Part shown: piece after piece, positions 63,783-64,000 of the stretch
Layout: each line of letters opens with the position of its first letter
How positions within the stretch are numbered: the first letter of the stretch is position 1
Source of the DNA: Rhodothermales bacterium
Lineage (GTDB): Bacteria > Bacteroidota > Rhodothermia > Rhodothermales > Bin80
Direction: 5' to 3'
Assembly: GCA_028278205.1 (NCBI GenBank)
Contig: JANQES010000041.1
Span: 21,669-85,668 of the forward strand
DNA: 64,000 nucleotides
Translations under genes and position numbers: made by a program
The notes under the pieces: generated by a model
Seen by the model: only the letters and a program-made list of their open reading frames with translations
Database searches by the model: none
Told to the model about the DNA's origin: nothing

Positions 63783-63913
63783 GCAACCGCAGATAATGCA
63801 ACCGCAGATAATGCAACCGCAGATAATGCAACCGCAGATGAACGCGGATGATTTTCTCATAACGCCCTTCCATCTGCGTTTATCCGTGTCCATCTGCCCT
63901 TATCTGCGGTTGC
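63783..63913. repeat. Family A element, copy 6
   Basis: The left-terminal unit GCAACCGCAGATAAT is repeated four times in tandem, then GCAACCGCAGATGAACGCGG starts the regular arm; the right end is TTATCTGCGGTTGCC. It ends two bases from the TAA stop of the minus-strand permease. Confidence 0.9.
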
Positions 63914-63915
63914 CA

Positions 63916-64000
63916 TTACTCATACCGCAGCGCTTCGATGGGGTTGAGCGCTGCGGCCTTACGCGCCGGGTAAAAACCGAAAAAGATGCCCACACCCGCC
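63916..64000 (-). CDS. C-terminus of a MacB-like ABC transporter permease, partial
   Basis: The last 28 residues, GVGIFFGFYPARKAAALNPI followed by EALRYE-stop, are the very conserved end of the MacB/FtsX-type permease family (YPAxxAAxLxPIEALRYE). The gene continues beyond the window. The exported substrate (peptide, lipoprotein or macrolide) cannot be told. Confidence 0.85.
   Translation of the reverse strand, partial: AGVGIFFGFYPARKAAALNPIEALRYE

Noticed and set aside
63783..63842. Possible CRISPR-like array (four regular units)
   Set aside because: Units are contiguous 15-mers without unique spacers and there are no cas genes; it is terminal slippage of a family A element.

Overview
The window reads as a stretch of high-GC chromosome from a Gram-negative, Bacteroidota-like bacterium. 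The Rhodothermia/Balneolia side of that group is my best guess, not proven. The hints are many Sec lipoproteins, prolyl-oligopeptidase (S9) and subtilisin (S8) secreted proteases, a serine/threonine kinase-TPR protein next to an ECF sigma factor, a HME-type RND copper efflux system, and SMC and ClpB of ordinary bacterial type. I see no rRNA, tRNA, CRISPR array, phage gene or recognisable transposase.

Layout. 0-9 kb: the C-terminus of a formylglycine-generating-enzyme-like protein, two NAD(P)-binding reductases, a PAS sensor kinase followed by a receiver-kinase hybrid, a hemolysin III (PAQR) membrane protein, an SDR and a DUF4097 beta-repeat protein. 9-19 kb: lipoproteins, a PHP-domain protein, a short PurU, an S9 peptidase, a SEC-C protein, a GIY-YIG nuclease, a pullulanase, SixA and DUF493. 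19.5-26.3 kb: three paralogous S8 protease lipoproteins. They look like a two-gene protease operon that was duplicated and then partly deleted. 26.8-39.5 kb: a copper-handling island. It holds a CorE-like cysteine-tailed sigma factor, CopA, DUF6010, a 31-residue membrane peptide, a CopZ-like carrier, a His-rich exported protein, a TolC/CusB/CusA efflux pump and a Spy-like lipoprotein. 39.7-45.2 kb: a Tat-exported FAD oxidoreductase, ApbE and Gfo/Idh/MocA operon, with a divergent DUF2231 membrane protein. 45.5-55.2 kb: DUF302, a methyltransferase, ClpB, a kinase-TPR protein with its ECF sigma, another sigma factor and type I IPP isomerase. 55.6-64 kb: SMC, a sensor kinase, SlyD-type PPIase, RidA, an HhH lipoprotein with a membrane partner, and the tail of a MacB-like permease.

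The most striking feature is not a gene. Most gaps hold one of about sixteen unrelated families of near-palindromic, low-complexity elements. Several families recur in the window. The GCAACCGCAGAT family sits within 0-3 bases of a TAA stop in four of six copies. A (CCAAAAT)n-armed element with a conserved core of about 70 bases occurs twice, once inside the signal-peptide region of cusB without breaking the frame. One family brackets a small GIY-YIG nuclease gene, which makes that enzyme a candidate for mobilising such elements. I regard this population, its stop-codon preference and the possible GIY-YIG link as the best candidate for an undescribed system. All functional links are inference from sequence inspection only.
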